NCBI RefSeq assembly: GCF_024623725.1
Contig: NZ_JANKHG010000027.1
Location: 186,001 to 250,000, forward strand
DNA length: 64,000 nucleotides
Reading direction: 5' to 3'
Source: Limnobacter parvus
GTDB lineage: Bacteria; Pseudomonadota; Gammaproteobacteria; Burkholderiales; Burkholderiaceae_B
Under the pieces are notes generated by a model, which saw nothing but the letters and a program-made list of their open reading frames with translations, was not told the DNA's origin and searched no databases. How positions within the stretch are numbered: position 1 is the first letter of the stretch; each line of letters starts with the position of its first letter. A program made the position numbers and the translations under genes. Of the stretch, positions 35,957 to 43,603 are shown one piece after another.

Positions 35957-36585
35957 TGCGCGGCTCCACGAATCAGCGCATTCAAAATATTGATGATTTC
36001 TTCGCTGAGTTCCGGAATGTCGGGCGGGTTTTCCAAAGTCAACCACTCGGCCAGCAGCTCATTGATTCCACCCACCAGCGCAATGCTGACCAGGTGGTAA
36101 TTGCGTTTTGGCAAATCACCGCGTGCTACCAGGCTACCCAGGTAGGCTTCAATCAAACCCGCCATGTCGTGAATGGCCTCACGCCTGCGCGTTTCCATTG
36201 CTGGGCTAACACCCACCACCTCAAGAACACCCACACGCGCCAGGCGGCTGTCTTCCAGATAGTGGTGAACCATGGCGCTAACCCCCAAAGGAATTTGCTC
36301 TGCCAAGGCAAGGTTGGGTGCGGACATGGCTTTCAAAACACCTGCACGCAAATCTGCGATGATGTTGTCGTACAGCGCGCGCAAAATCGCTTCACGACTG
36401 TCGAACAACTGGTAGAAGTGTCGTGCTGTTACTTTCGCTTCCGTGCACAGTGCCTCAATCGTGGTGCGTGCATAGCCCTGGCGTGCGAACAATTCCAATG
36501 CTGCAGCAAGCAAGCGCGCTTTGCGCTCTTCGGCGCGCTGGTCAGCGGTCACGCCACCGTATGCCCTCGTGGGTGTTTTGATCAT
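35953..36585 (-). CDS. TetR-family transcriptional regulator
   Basis: Repressor-type regulator of 210 aa with an N-terminal HTH at about 20-66 (ALELFARQGYARTTIEAL; KVTARHFYQLFDSREAIL). It heads the operon TetR, membrane protein, Old Yellow Enzyme, and diverges from the metallo-beta-lactamase-fold gene. A palindrome at 36601-36616 just before its start is the likely operator and could control both directions. Confidence 0.88.
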   Translation of the reverse strand: MIKTPTRAYGGVTADQRAEERKARLLAAALELFARQGYARTTIEALCTEAKVTARHFYQLFDSREAILRALYDNIIADLRAGVLKAMSAPNLALAEQIPLGVSAMVHHYLEDSRLARVGVLEVVGVSPAMETRRREAIHDMAGLIEAYLGSLVARGDLPKRNYHLVSIALVGGINELLAEWLTLENPPDIPELSEEIINILNALIRGAAQ

Positions 36586-36600
36586 TCAGTTTTCACTTTT

Positions 36601-36616
36601 GACAAGATTTCTTGTC
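36601..36616. promoter_or_regulatory. Palindrome GACAAG-N4-CTTGTC, candidate TetR operator
   Basis: Exact 6-bp arms around ATTT, 15 bp upstream of the TetR ATG and about 58 bp upstream of the divergent gene. TTGACA within the left side could double as a -35 box, so a bound repressor would block transcription. Confidence 0.5.
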
Positions 36617-36673
36617 CAAATTATAGTGAGCTTGTTTCACAAAGCGCAACCACAGATTAAAGGCACTCCAACC

Positions 36674-37729
36674 ATGTTCACACGCATTGCTCATTTTGAC
36701 GGCACTCGGGATGCACTTCGCCCCATGCAACGCGTGGACAATGTGCGCGAAGCGGCAAAAGACTTTCGCCATGACATGCTTAAAAAACCCAAAGTGCTTT
36801 TTTACAAATCATTCGAGTTGGTGCGCGTGCCGTACCCCAGCAAGTTTGCTTACCTGAATGCACTTGGTTTGCCCATGCCGTTTGTACATTTGTGCAACCG
36901 TTTGTTCGTCATTCAATTTTCCAGCGGTGAGGGTGTAAAAACTTTGTTGGTGAGTCCATCGGACTGGGAAAACCAGCGCGCCACGCCTTTCTTCGCTGAG
37001 CTAGACCGGAAAGCTGGCCCCTTGGTGGGAGTAATGGAAGCCTTGGTGCTGAAAAAAACATCCACGGTGTTGCAGTGTTTGGCCAGTATAGGTTTACGCC
37101 CCGAAGACGTGGATTACATCACTTACGACCACCTTCACACGCAGAACGTTAGCCGCTGGCTGGGCGCGAATGGGCTAGTACCTGTGTTTCCAAATGCCAA
37201 GCTGTTAGTGATGCGGGAAGAGTGGGAAAGCGCGCAATCCCTGATTCCCTGGCAAAACCAGTGGTACTGCCCAAATGGTACACAAGGCATAGCACCAGAG
37301 CGGCTTGAACTGCTGGATGACAGCGTTTGGTTGGGCGACGGCGCGGTGGCGCTTGTGCGAACAAAAGGCCACACCGAAGGCAATCATTCAATTGTTGCAA
37401 ACACTGACAATGGTTTGTTGGTGACCAGTGAAAACGGAGTCAGTCTGGATGCCTATGAACCCAAACATTCAAAAATCAGTGGTTTGGCCGATTTTGCAAA
37501 ACGCACCGGTGCTGAAGTGATCATCAACGGCAACACGCAGGAATACGTGGTGGATCAATACATTTCCATGGTTCAGGAAAAAAGCATGGCCGGGCCGAAC
37601 CCGGCCGACGATCGTTTTCCCAACATGGTGCCTTCCTCCGAGGCACAGCCATACTGGCTGTTCCCCGGCACCGCCCCTACATTGCGCACAGGCAGTCTTG
37701 AGTTTGGAAGGTTTGTTGCGCCGGTTTGA
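36674..37729 (+). CDS. Metallo-beta-lactamase-fold protein with degenerate metal motif
   Basis: Protein of 351 aa with an MBL-like layout: the sequence VDYITYDHLHTQN (147-159) stands where HxHxDH normally lies, followed by VRTKGHTEGNHS (228-239), the usual GHTPGH-type region. The first motif reads HLHTQN, so the Asp and third His of the metal site are replaced by Gln and Asn. It may bind one metal or none, or use other ligands. It diverges from a TetR regulator with a palindrome between them. ATG 36674 is chosen because homology-like sequence begins there. Function unknown. Confidence 0.75.
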   Translation: MFTRIAHFDGTRDALRPMQRVDNVREAAKDFRHDMLKKPKVLFYKSFELVRVPYPSKFAYLNALGLPMPFVHLCNRLFVIQFSSGEGVKTLLVSPSDWENQRATPFFAELDRKAGPLVGVMEALVLKKTSTVLQCLASIGLRPEDVDYITYDHLHTQNVSRWLGANGLVPVFPNAKLLVMREEWESAQSLIPWQNQWYCPNGTQGIAPERLELLDDSVWLGDGAVALVRTKGHTEGNHSIVANTDNGLLVTSENGVSLDAYEPKHSKISGLADFAKRTGAEVIINGNTQEYVVDQYISMVQEKSMAGPNPADDRFPNMVPSSEAQPYWLFPGTAPTLRTGSLEFGRFVAPV

Positions 37730-37764
37730 TTGCGTAGTTTAATGACCTAACTTAGTTACGCAAT
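37729..37764. repeat. Inverted repeat between convergent genes
   Basis: ATTGCGTA (37729-37736) and TACGCAAT (37757-37764) are exact inverse 8-bp arms with a 20-nt loop, spanning the gap between the MBL-fold gene and ppnP. It could act as a weak bidirectional terminator, although there is no T-tract. Confidence 0.4.
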
Positions 37765-38067
37765 GTAGCTGCAGCAGTAATCCACAGGTGTCTTCACTTT
37801 CAACTGGAATTTTGCGTTGGCAGGCACTTCAAAGGCCTGGCCACCCGTGATTGTTTTCCAGCTTTCACCGGGCAAGCACACGTCCATTTCGCCAGCCAGA
37901 ATTTCCATGATCTCTTTTTCAGCGGTGCCGAATTCATAGTCGCCGGGCAACATGATGCCCAAGGTTTTCTTGGTGCCGTCTGCAAATAAAACGGTGCGGC
38001 TGCTTACCTTGCCGTCGAAATAAATATTGGCCGCTTTCACCACAGAAACATTGTCGAATTGAGTCAT
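37756..38067 (-). CDS. ppnP: Pyrimidine/purine nucleoside phosphorylase
   Basis: Small cupin-fold enzyme of 103 aa (DUF1255/PpnP). It has the family elements [35 protein letters not shown] and [14 protein letters not shown], and full normal length. PpnP cleaves a broad set of nucleosides with phosphate. ATG 38067 follows AAAGGAT at the right distance. It is a single gene, convergent with the MBL-fold gene. Confidence 0.92.
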   Translation of the reverse strand: MTQFDNVSVVKAANIYFDGKVSSRTVLFADGTKKTLGIMLPGDYEFGTAEKEIMEILAGEMDVCLPGESWKTITGGQAFEVPANAKFQLKVKTPVDYCCSYIA

Positions 38068-38191
38068 TTGAAAATCCTTTGGATGCAAAAAATCTGGAGG
38101 TTGAATGATGCCTTAATTTCAGCTGGTTTCTGCTTGCCCTTACTCCCCCAAAATTGGTTGGTTTGTTGTTTTCTGCTAAAAAACTGACACA

Positions 38192-38264
38192 TTGTAAGTA
38201 AAAACCTTACAAATTAGGTATATTTGCTACCTAGAAATGGTTAGCCACAAATGATTAACCATTT
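38192..38264. promoter_or_regulatory. Three adjacent inverted repeats upstream of the repeat-protein operon
   Basis: Three exact inverted repeats follow each other almost without gaps: TTGTAAG/CTTACAA (38192-38212, 7-nt loop), TAGGTA/TACCTA (38215-38233, 7-nt loop) and AAATGGTTA/TAACCATTT (38235-38264, 12-nt loop). They end 28 bp before the ATG at 38293. They could be a structured 5' leader or a compound operator. TATATT at 38219-38224 is a possible -10 inside the second repeat. Confidence 0.5.
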
Positions 38265-38292
38265 TGTCTTCAACCCCAGCTGAAGGAATTCA

Positions 38293-38589
38293 ATGTTAAG
38301 TCAGTCGCCAGTTACCGTTGGTTTGGAATCCATGGACTCGTTGCCAGGATCGAACTTGATCGATCTTTCTCTTGCGTCTTCATTTATCCCTGGCGATCTG
38401 TTTCAAAGCATTGTTTCGCAAATTGCTCAAATCGATTTGTCCTTGTTTGGCATGCACAACCAGTTTGATCCTTTGACTTCGGCCCTTTCTCCATCTTGTT
38501 TTGCTGATTTCTTCCAGTCCACATCGCCTATTAACTCCAGTGCATCATTCGCTGAGCCCGTGGTGGCTCAGAGCGCTGAATTCGCTTGA
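38293..38589 (+). CDS. Small unrecognised protein preceding the repeat protein
   Basis: Protein of 98 aa with no family that I recognise. It is rich in Ser, Leu, Phe and Pro with almost no Lys or Arg (acidic/neutral), and has no signal peptide or clear membrane helix. GAAGGAATTCA precedes the ATG. It lies 15 nt upstream of the repeat-protein gene, so the pair is probably one transcript. A small partner or export helper of the larger protein is a guess. Confidence 0.6.
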   Translation: MLSQSPVTVGLESMDSLPGSNLIDLSLASSFIPGDLFQSIVSQIAQIDLSLFGMHNQFDPLTSALSPSCFADFFQSTSPINSSASFAEPVVAQSAEFA

Positions 38590-38604
38590 TTCAAGGAAAA
38601 TAAA

Positions 38605-40083
38605 ATGAATTTTGACAGCCCTGTTGTTGCTTCCGTGGCCAATATTGATGGCGACGTCTTTGTGAAAAGAAATGGTGTTGAAGTGCCCTTGCAAGAGGAC
38701 ATGGTCTTGCAGGCCGGGGACGTTCTGCGTTCAACCAGCAATTCAATTGCTGTGGTTAGCATCCCTGGTACCAATCAACAAATTCCCGCATTCCTTGAGA
38801 TTTCGAATGGCGGAGAGGCGACGCTGGGTTTTGACCCTGACGCTGGCATGAATGGGCAGGTTGTAATCGCCTCCAATGCCGGCGATGGCTTGGGCAATGT
38901 GACGTTGGTTTCTGAATTCGATGGTGAGAATCAGGCCGCCGTGCTCGATGGCGAAGAACCCTCTGGTGAAATGAGCGGTCTATTCGGTGCAGGTCTGTTG
39001 GGTGCAGGGGCGGGAATAAGTGCACTTCCAGTGGCAGGGGCAGTGGGTGCAGCGGCTTTGTTTGTCGGGTCTGACGATGACAACAACTCAGGTGCCCCGG
39101 GATCTGCGGATCCCGGCGCCTTGCCCGCTGAGAATGCGGGAGGATTGGCTGAAACAGTCAGCGACCTGACGAACAACCTGACCGAGCTTACTGAACCGGT
39201 GCCAGTTGTGGGTGATGTGGTGGGTGCCGTTGGCGGAGTGCTGGAGTCCACTTTGGTCGGCAACAACAACGGTGGCTTGAACGGGATTTTAAGCGGGGTC
39301 ACGGATGGCTTGACCAACGGCCTGGACGGTACGCCCTTGGCCCCTGTGGCGGATGTGTTGGACATGGGCCTGGGCGCACTGACGGATTTATTGGGAATGG
39401 CAGCGGATCAGGTGAGCGGTTTAGGTGAGGGAACTCCCCTTGCTCCAGTATCGAATCTGATAGGGGATTTGCTGGGCACCAGCGGCCCGAACACCGACGG
39501 TGGTGTGGGCGGCGTAGTGGGTACTCTTGTAAATGTGACTGACAGCGTAGGTCAATTGCTTGAACCTATTCCCGTGCTTGGCGATATTGCCAGTGCGTTG
39601 GGGGGCGTGGTCGATTCAGTTGCAACAGGAAACAACGAAGGCGGACTGGGCGGAATTTTGACTGGGCTTGGAGGCGGACTTGAGGCCAGCTTGTCATCCA
39701 CGCCACTGGCTTTGATTGGCGAGGGGGGCAGCACGCTCTTAAACACTGTGGGTGGATTGTTGGGTGGCGTGGGCGATGCAGTTTCTTCGGTGGGTGGCAA
39801 TACACCTGCCGCGCCGTTGACCAACTTGATTGGAGATCTGGCGGGCTCTTTGGGAGGAGACGTAGATTCTGCTTTGGCAAATATTCCATTTTTGGGAGAA
39901 GCACTGGACGGCTTGACCGGAGGGCTGGGCGGAGGTTTTGGTGGTGTACCCGGTGATATTCCCCTGCTCAGTGATTTGCTTGATGGCGGGTTGCTTTCGT
40001 CGATAAGTACTACCGGAAGCAGTGGTGGCGGATTGCTGGGCGGTTTGCCACTGTTGGGTGATCTGACAAATACGCTTGGGTAA
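38605..40083 (+). CDS. FecR/retention-module-like protein with Gly/Leu-rich tandem repeats, probable surface protein
   Basis: Acidic 492-aa protein. Residues 7-50 (VVASVANIDGDVFVKRNGVE; LQAGDVLRSTSNSIAVV) look like the FecR-like N-terminal module of type I-secreted giant adhesins such as LapA. Residues 122-155 form a Gly/Ala-rich hydrophobic stretch. Two tandem repeats of about 122 aa follow (about 197-318 and 319-440), both containing P-V/I-P-V-V/L-GD, GNN-x-GGL-x-GIL and P-x-SNLIGDL-type blocks. The C-terminus is GGL-rich. No RTX repeats or type I secretion tail are visible. A biofilm or envelope role is inferred. CAAGGA precedes the ATG. Confidence 0.7.
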   Translation: MNFDSPVVASVANIDGDVFVKRNGVEVPLQEDMVLQAGDVLRSTSNSIAVVSIPGTNQQIPAFLEISNGGEATLGFDPDAGMNGQVVIASNAGDGLGNVTLVSEFDGENQAAVLDGEEPSGEMSGLFGAGLLGAGAGISALPVAGAVGAAALFVGSDDDNNSGAPGSADPGALPAENAGGLAETVSDLTNNLTELTEPVPVVGDVVGAVGGVLESTLVGNNNGGLNGILSGVTDGLTNGLDGTPLAPVADVLDMGLGALTDLLGMAADQVSGLGEGTPLAPVSNLIGDLLGTSGPNTDGGVGGVVGTLVNVTDSVGQLLEPIPVLGDIASALGGVVDSVATGNNEGGLGGILTGLGGGLEASLSSTPLALIGEGGSTLLNTVGGLLGGVGDAVSSVGGNTPAAPLTNLIGDLAGSLGGDVDSALANIPFLGEALDGLTGGLGGGFGGVPGDIPLLSDLLDGGLLSSISTTGSSGGGLLGGLPLLGDLTNTLG

Positions 40084-40100
40084 TACATTTCTTGAATGTG

Positions 40101-40135
40101 AAAGGCCACTTCGTTGAAAAATGAGGTGGCCTTTT
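40101..40135 (+). terminator. Rho-independent terminator after the repeat protein
   Basis: Stem AAAGGCCAC-TTC / GA-GGTGGCCTTT with a short A-rich loop, ending in TTTT, 18 nt downstream of the repeat-protein stop. Confidence 0.8.
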
Positions 40136-40226
40136 GCTAATTACTTACATTGCTTATCAGATTAATAATGCTCGTGTAATATTTAGTGGGTCGCCGCAGC
40201 CGGCATAATCGATTCACGGACTTGTC

Positions 40227-41327
40227 ATGAAAACCCGCATCACCGAGATGTTCAACATTCAATACCCCTTGGTTTGCCCGGGCATGACCTACGTGGCCGA
40301 CGCCAAGCTTGTTGCAGCCACGGCCAATGCGGGTGGCCTTGGCATACTGGCAATTGGGCATTTGAACCCGGAACAAACACTTGCTGAAATTCGCAAGGTA
40401 AGAAGCCTGACCAGCAAACCATTTGGCATTGGGTGCGCGCTGATTATGCCAGGGGCGCGCGAAAACCTTGAAGTGGCCTTGAATGAAAAAGTGCCCGTGA
40501 TCAATTTCAGCCTGGGCAGCGGTGCCGATGTGTGCAAACGCGTGCATGAATACGGCGGCAAGGTGATTGCAACGGTTGTAAATGCAAAGCATGCTCTAAA
40601 AGCTGAACAGGCAGGCGTTGATGCCTTGCTGGTCACCGGGCATGAAGCTGCGGCGCATGGTGGCTCAGTCACTTCATTGGTGTTGGTGCCCGCAATTCGG
40701 CAAGTTACAAAGCTGCCAATTATTGCAGCGGGCGGTTTTGGCACGGGCGGTGGCGTGGTGGCTGCCTTGGCTTTGGGTGCGGACGGCGTGGCCATGGGCA
40801 CGCGCTGGGCAGCGTCAAAGGAAAGCCCTGTTCACGCAAACACAAAAGAACTGATTGTTAAAAAGGAAGTGGAAGAAACCATTTACAGCAAGAACTTCGA
40901 CAGCATTCCTTGCCGTGTCATGACCACACCAAATTCAAAAAGAATTATGGCAAAGAAGTTCAACCCGATTCGCGCCATGTGGCGTGCTTACCTTGCAGCC
41001 CGTGAAATGAACAAGCCCCTGCTGGGTATTGTCAAAGACGTATTCAAGATGGGCTTGGAACAAACCCTGACCGTGACTTTCTATGGCGCAGCGGTTTTGC
41101 AAATCAAAAAAGCAACCATCGATGGCAACCACGCCCAAGGTGTGCAGCTGATCGGTCAGGTCCAAGGCCTGGTGCAAGACGTGCCCACGGTGGAAGAGCT
41201 TACCCAACGTGTGATGCGTGAGGTGGAGCAAGCACTTGCCGACATTAATCAATTGGCTGGGCATTCGGGCATCGACCATACAGCGGTTTCTGGCGCCGTT
41301 TCTGAAAAGCTAAGCCGCATCGCTTGA
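40227..41327 (+). CDS. Nitronate monooxygenase family protein
   Basis: FMN-binding TIM-barrel enzyme of 366 aa. Family marks are QYPLVCPGMTYVAD near 12, the catalytic His in TGHEAAAHGG near 137 and the phosphate-binding AAGGFGTGGGVVAALALGADG near 170. Members oxidise alkyl nitronates or act as enoyl reductase-like proteins; the substrate here is unknown. It precedes the GMC oxidoreductase by 120 bp on the same strand. Confidence 0.87.
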   Translation: MKTRITEMFNIQYPLVCPGMTYVADAKLVAATANAGGLGILAIGHLNPEQTLAEIRKVRSLTSKPFGIGCALIMPGARENLEVALNEKVPVINFSLGSGADVCKRVHEYGGKVIATVVNAKHALKAEQAGVDALLVTGHEAAAHGGSVTSLVLVPAIRQVTKLPIIAAGGFGTGGGVVAALALGADGVAMGTRWAASKESPVHANTKELIVKKEVEETIYSKNFDSIPCRVMTTPNSKRIMAKKFNPIRAMWRAYLAAREMNKPLLGIVKDVFKMGLEQTLTVTFYGAAVLQIKKATIDGNHAQGVQLIGQVQGLVQDVPTVEELTQRVMREVEQALADINQLAGHSGIDHTAVSGAVSEKLSRIA

Positions 41328-41449
41328 CCGGAATTATCAATTTTTTGACCCGGTATCGGCGTTTCATTTCGCCCGGCTTCCTCTATGATTAATGAATAAA
41401 CACAACAACTAGACTTGACACAAGCGAGTTTGAAATCCAGGAGGAGCAC

Positions 41450-43129
41450 ATGAAGACAGAACACGACTACATTGTGGTGGGTGGCGGTACAGGCGGTTGT
41501 GCAATGGCCGGTCGGCTTAGCGAAGATTCAACCCTGGATGTGTGTTTGCTTGAAGCGGGTGGCGATGGCACGGGAAACACCATCAATATTCCCAGTGGCG
41601 CGGTGGTCATGCTGCCCACCAAAATCAACAATTGGGCATTCGAAACCACACCACAAGCTGGGCTGAATGGTCGCAAAGGGTATCAGCCGCGTGGCAAGTG
41701 CCTGGGTGGGTCTTCGGCCATCAACGCCATGGTGTATGTGCGTGGCACTGCATCGGATTACGACCGTTGGGCCAACGAAGAAGGCTGCAGTGGTTGGTCT
41801 TACAAAGAAGTGCTGCCGTATTTCAAATTGAGCGAATGCAATGAACGAATTCGTGATGCCTACCATGGCAACAGCGGCCCTTTGAATGTGGCCGATTTGC
41901 GTTCCGACAATCCCTTCCAGCAAATTTATCTGGAGGCTGGCAAACAGGCAGGGTTCAAGATCAACAACGACTTCAATGGCGCAGACCAGGAAGGCGTTGG
42001 CATTTATCAAGTGACTCAAAAAAATGGTGAACGCTGGAGCGCAGCCCGCGCCTACTTATTCCCGCACTTGCACCGTAAAAATTTGACTGTACACACCAAA
42101 GCCATGGTTCAGCGTGTGTTGTTTGAAGGCAAGCGCGCGGTGGGGGTAGAGGTTTCAATCAACGGCCAACTTGCGGTTTTGAAAGCACGCAAGGAAATTA
42201 TCCTGACAGCAGGTGCCATTCAAACGCCGCAGTTGTTGATGGTTTCCGGCGTTGGTGATTCCAGCGAGTTGGCTCGCCACGACATTGAGGTGGTTCATCA
42301 CCTGCCAGGCGTTGGCAAGAATTTGCAGGATCACCCCGACTTCATTTTTGGCTATTCCACGAAGAGTCTGGACACCCTCGGCTTGTCACTTCGCGGCAGT
42401 TTCAGGCTGCTGCGTGAAATTTTCCGCTATCGCCGAAATCGCCGAGGTGCACTCACCAGCAACTTTGCTGAAGGTGGCGCATTCCTGAAAACCAAGCCCG
42501 ACATGAAAGACCCGAATGTGCAGTTGCACTTTGTGGTTGCTATGGTTGACGACCACGCCCGCAAGATGCACCTTGGCCACGGTTTCTCATGCCATGTTTG
42601 CCTGTTGCGGCCGCACAGCCGGGGCAGCCTGACCTTGCAGGGCAACACCATGGACACACCACCGGTGATCGACATTGGATTTTTGAAAGACCCGCGCGAC
42701 ATGGAAGAGTTGGTCGAGGGATTCAAGCTGACGAGAAAGATCATGCATGCACCGGCACTGGCCAAGTGGATTTTGAAAGACAAATTCACTGAGCATGTAC
42801 ACACCGATGACGAAATTCGCGAGGTACTGCGCAATCGTGTGGACACCGTCTACCACCCCACTGGCACCTGCAAAATGGGCAGTGACCCCATGGCTGTGGT
42901 GGACCCGCAGTTGCGCGTGCACGGCCTTGAAGGATTGCGAATTGTGGATGCGTCTGCCATGCCAAGTTTGATCGGTGGCAACACCAACGGGCCTGTCATG
43001 ATGATGGCCGAAAAAGCAGTGGACATGATCCGTGGCGTGTCGCGCGTGAAAGCGCTTGAACAGGCGGAGCAAAACGCCAAGGTGAGGCAGGAACAGTTGC
43101 ACCAGGCACTGGTCCCGCAGCCGGTTTAA
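41450..43129 (+). CDS. GMC-family FAD-dependent alcohol/choline dehydrogenase
   Basis: Flavoprotein of 559 aa. The FAD dinucleotide fold is at 4-35 (DYIVVGGGTGGCAMAGRLSE), GMC signature 1 is near 82 (GKCLGGSSAINAMVYVRG), signature 2 near 255 (GAIQTPQLLMVSGVG), and the C-terminal catalytic His/Asn region includes YHPTGTCKMG and GNTNGPVMMMAEK. It belongs to the choline dehydrogenase/AlkJ group and could oxidise long-chain alcohols formed by the nearby AlkB. AGGAGG precedes the ATG strongly. The thioesterase gene follows at once. Confidence 0.9.
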   Translation: MKTEHDYIVVGGGTGGCAMAGRLSEDSTLDVCLLEAGGDGTGNTINIPSGAVVMLPTKINNWAFETTPQAGLNGRKGYQPRGKCLGGSSAINAMVYVRGTASDYDRWANEEGCSGWSYKEVLPYFKLSECNERIRDAYHGNSGPLNVADLRSDNPFQQIYLEAGKQAGFKINNDFNGADQEGVGIYQVTQKNGERWSAARAYLFPHLHRKNLTVHTKAMVQRVLFEGKRAVGVEVSINGQLAVLKARKEIILTAGAIQTPQLLMVSGVGDSSELARHDIEVVHHLPGVGKNLQDHPDFIFGYSTKSLDTLGLSLRGSFRLLREIFRYRRNRRGALTSNFAEGGAFLKTKPDMKDPNVQLHFVVAMVDDHARKMHLGHGFSCHVCLLRPHSRGSLTLQGNTMDTPPVIDIGFLKDPRDMEELVEGFKLTRKIMHAPALAKWILKDKFTEHVHTDDEIREVLRNRVDTVYHPTGTCKMGSDPMAVVDPQLRVHGLEGLRIVDASAMPSLIGGNTNGPVMMMAEKAVDMIRGVSRVKALEQAEQNAKVRQEQLHQALVPQPV

Positions 43130-43132
43130 GTG

Positions 43133-43570
43133 ATGGCTGAACCGTTCCAGTTTTTATTTCGGGTTCGATACGGGGAATGCGACGCGCAAGGCGTCGTGTT
43201 CAACGCGCGTTACGGCGATTACGTGGATTTGGCGCTCACGGAATACATGCGCGCAGCAATTGGCGGCTACAACGAACTGTTGCACATGGGGTTTGAAACC
43301 CAGGTGGTGCGATTGCTGACCGAGTGGAAAAGCCCAGCGCGATTTGATGAAGTGTTGAAAACCAGCGTCTACCCAAGCCATTTCGGCAACACCAGTTTCA
43401 CTTTGAATTTTGAATTTGTGAACGCAAGCACCAATGTTTTGGTGGCTACATCACAAGCCACTTACGTGTTGGTCGATGTCAAAGAATTTACCAAGCAAAT
43501 TATTCCTGCCCAATTAAAAAGCGCCCTTCAAAAGGGCGCTGTGGGCAAGCAGATCAATCAGGCTGGCTAA
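43133..43570 (+). CDS. Hot-dog fold acyl-CoA thioesterase (4HBT type)
   Basis: Cytoplasmic thioesterase of 145 aa with the 4HBT signature RYGECDAQGVVFNARYGDY near 12-30, containing the catalytic Asp. Length is normal. The stop of the GMC gene is 3 nt upstream; GTG 43130 is an alternative start. It probably hydrolyses acyl-CoA thioesters in the same alkane/fatty-acid context. It is convergent with alkB, 33 nt away. Confidence 0.85.
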   Translation: MAEPFQFLFRVRYGECDAQGVVFNARYGDYVDLALTEYMRAAIGGYNELLHMGFETQVVRLLTEWKSPARFDEVLKTSVYPSHFGNTSFTLNFEFVNASTNVLVATSQATYVLVDVKEFTKQIIPAQLKSALQKGAVGKQINQAG

Positions 43571-43603
43571 TGTTGATCTGCGTATTCCCGCAGAAATCAG
43601 TTC

